A stretch of DNA of 64,000 nucleotides from the NCBI GenBank assembly GCA_039881145.1, contig JAYKKI010000088.1, positions 1,166,001 to 1,230,000 on the forward strand. Direction: 5' to 3'. Below are positions 63,381-64,000 of this stretch, piece by piece. This DNA comes from Druceiella hillmani. Lineage: Eukaryota > Arthropoda > Insecta > Lepidoptera > Hepialidae. Positions within the stretch are counted from its first letter, which is position 1, and each line of letters starts with the position of its first letter. Below the pieces are notes generated by a model. That model ran no database searches and was not told the DNA's origin. It was given only the letters and a program-made list of their open reading frames with translations. Both the position numbers and the translations under genes were made by a program.

Positions 63381-64000
63381 AATATCAGAAAGTGTAGGTG
63401 TCACAGAATCCGCTAAATTTTCGTCAGTAGTAATTGTTAAGAGCAATATTTCAGTGCTTTTAAAAATTGTTCGAAATATATTTAACAGTTAAGGGAGGCG
63501 GGGGTGCCTTGATGACAACTTTGAAAGGAAATATCTCGAAACTGATGCATTAAAAAGTTTTAAAGTATAAAAAGGAACTCAGTAACAGTTCCAAAATAAA
63601 GTTTTTAGCTTTTTAAAAGCCCTATCCAACGATATCCCATTTGATGGGGTGACGAACACAGAATTGACGAAGCTGCAAGTTTATAAACTCAATGAAACTC
63701 TAAGGGTTCTTGGCTGCGGCTAAAAATAGAGGGTGTAGTGCGTATATCAAAATATAAAATAAATATTTTATTTATAAATGTTTGTATTATATTTATAAAT
63801 TTTTACTAAAGACTTTTGTCTAAGTAAAAAAATATTTGCTAGCTTTATGAATAAATTAATTTCTCAATCGTCATCAGTATACAACTCACGTAATTCTATA
63901 GAATAAAATACAATAGAATTAAAAAAACAATACCGATGTACTGCAGATATTATTAGTACACGTAACGCGCAGGCAGTTTGTGCGACACTCGTTTCGTTTG
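63381..64000. other. Non-genic DNA, no gene seen
   Basis: No array. A 60-codon minus frame (63264-63446) overlaps the element end. AT-rich to the window edge. Confidence 0.35.

Noticed and set aside
1..64000. Bacterial-style operons, riboswitches, terminators, plasmid or phage functions
   Set aside because: No dense coding, no Shine-Dalgarno-led gene runs. Composition and repeats are those of an insect nuclear genome.

Overview
This window looks like intergenic or intronic DNA of a moth or butterfly (Lepidoptera). It is strongly AT-rich. It carries many copies of dispersed elements that I recognise, from memory and without a search, as typical of lepidopteran genomes: foldback elements whose ends read CAAGTGCGAGTCGGACTCGC followed by GGTTCCGTAC, the GGAACGAAGTTCC / GTGTCGTGGGACACC element, and non-LTR retrotransposon tails. 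I found no complete host protein-coding gene, no operon, no CRISPR array and no convincing rRNA or functional tRNA gene. Almost every long reading frame is either carried by a tandem repeat, a relic of a retrotransposon, or probably chance.

Layout. 0-10 kb: 73-bp satellite (561-1228), foldback element (2310-2708), 133-bp satellite (2990-4580), a duplicated ~570-bp repeat (4700 and 7690), a GC-rich TATA-bearing exon candidate (5830-6047), a foldback element with a tRNA-derived SINE (6357-7066), and a 31-bp minisatellite (9652-10060). 10-20 kb: two-copy duplications, a 186-bp satellite containing the start of a THAP-domain exon (12890-13510), a hAT MITE with target-site duplication (14121-14480), a ~165-bp satellite (15590-16745), a 41-bp minisatellite (16810-17205), and more foldback elements. 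20-30 kb: a first-exon candidate (20750-21034), a CpG-rich block (21740-22000), a single THAP fragment with intact ATG (23645-23752), a 265-bp triplication and a LINE relic. 30-40 kb: a second 133-bp satellite in opposite orientation, a 77-bp array beside a Jockey-like reverse-transcriptase relic, then 129-bp and 230-bp satellites. 40-50 kb: a large foldback hairpin, a peptide-coding minisatellite, inverted pairs of two MITE-like families, and a third LINE relic. 50-64 kb: further dispersed repeats, 40-, 170- and 84-bp arrays, a CpG-rich block and a 155-codon reading frame.

The most striking property is the density of independent tandem arrays, roughly twenty with different periods. Several have clearly arisen inside dispersed elements. 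Two arrays of the same 133-bp family lie in opposite orientation 25 kb apart, and two other repeat families are also present as inverted pairs, so transcripts across the region could fold into long double-stranded RNA. I did not find a new gene system I could defend. The best leads are the THAP-exon satellite, the inverted satellite pair, the foldback hairpin at 40.26-40.61 kb, the minisatellites open in all three forward frames, and the E2F-like-site array at 61.4-61.8 kb.
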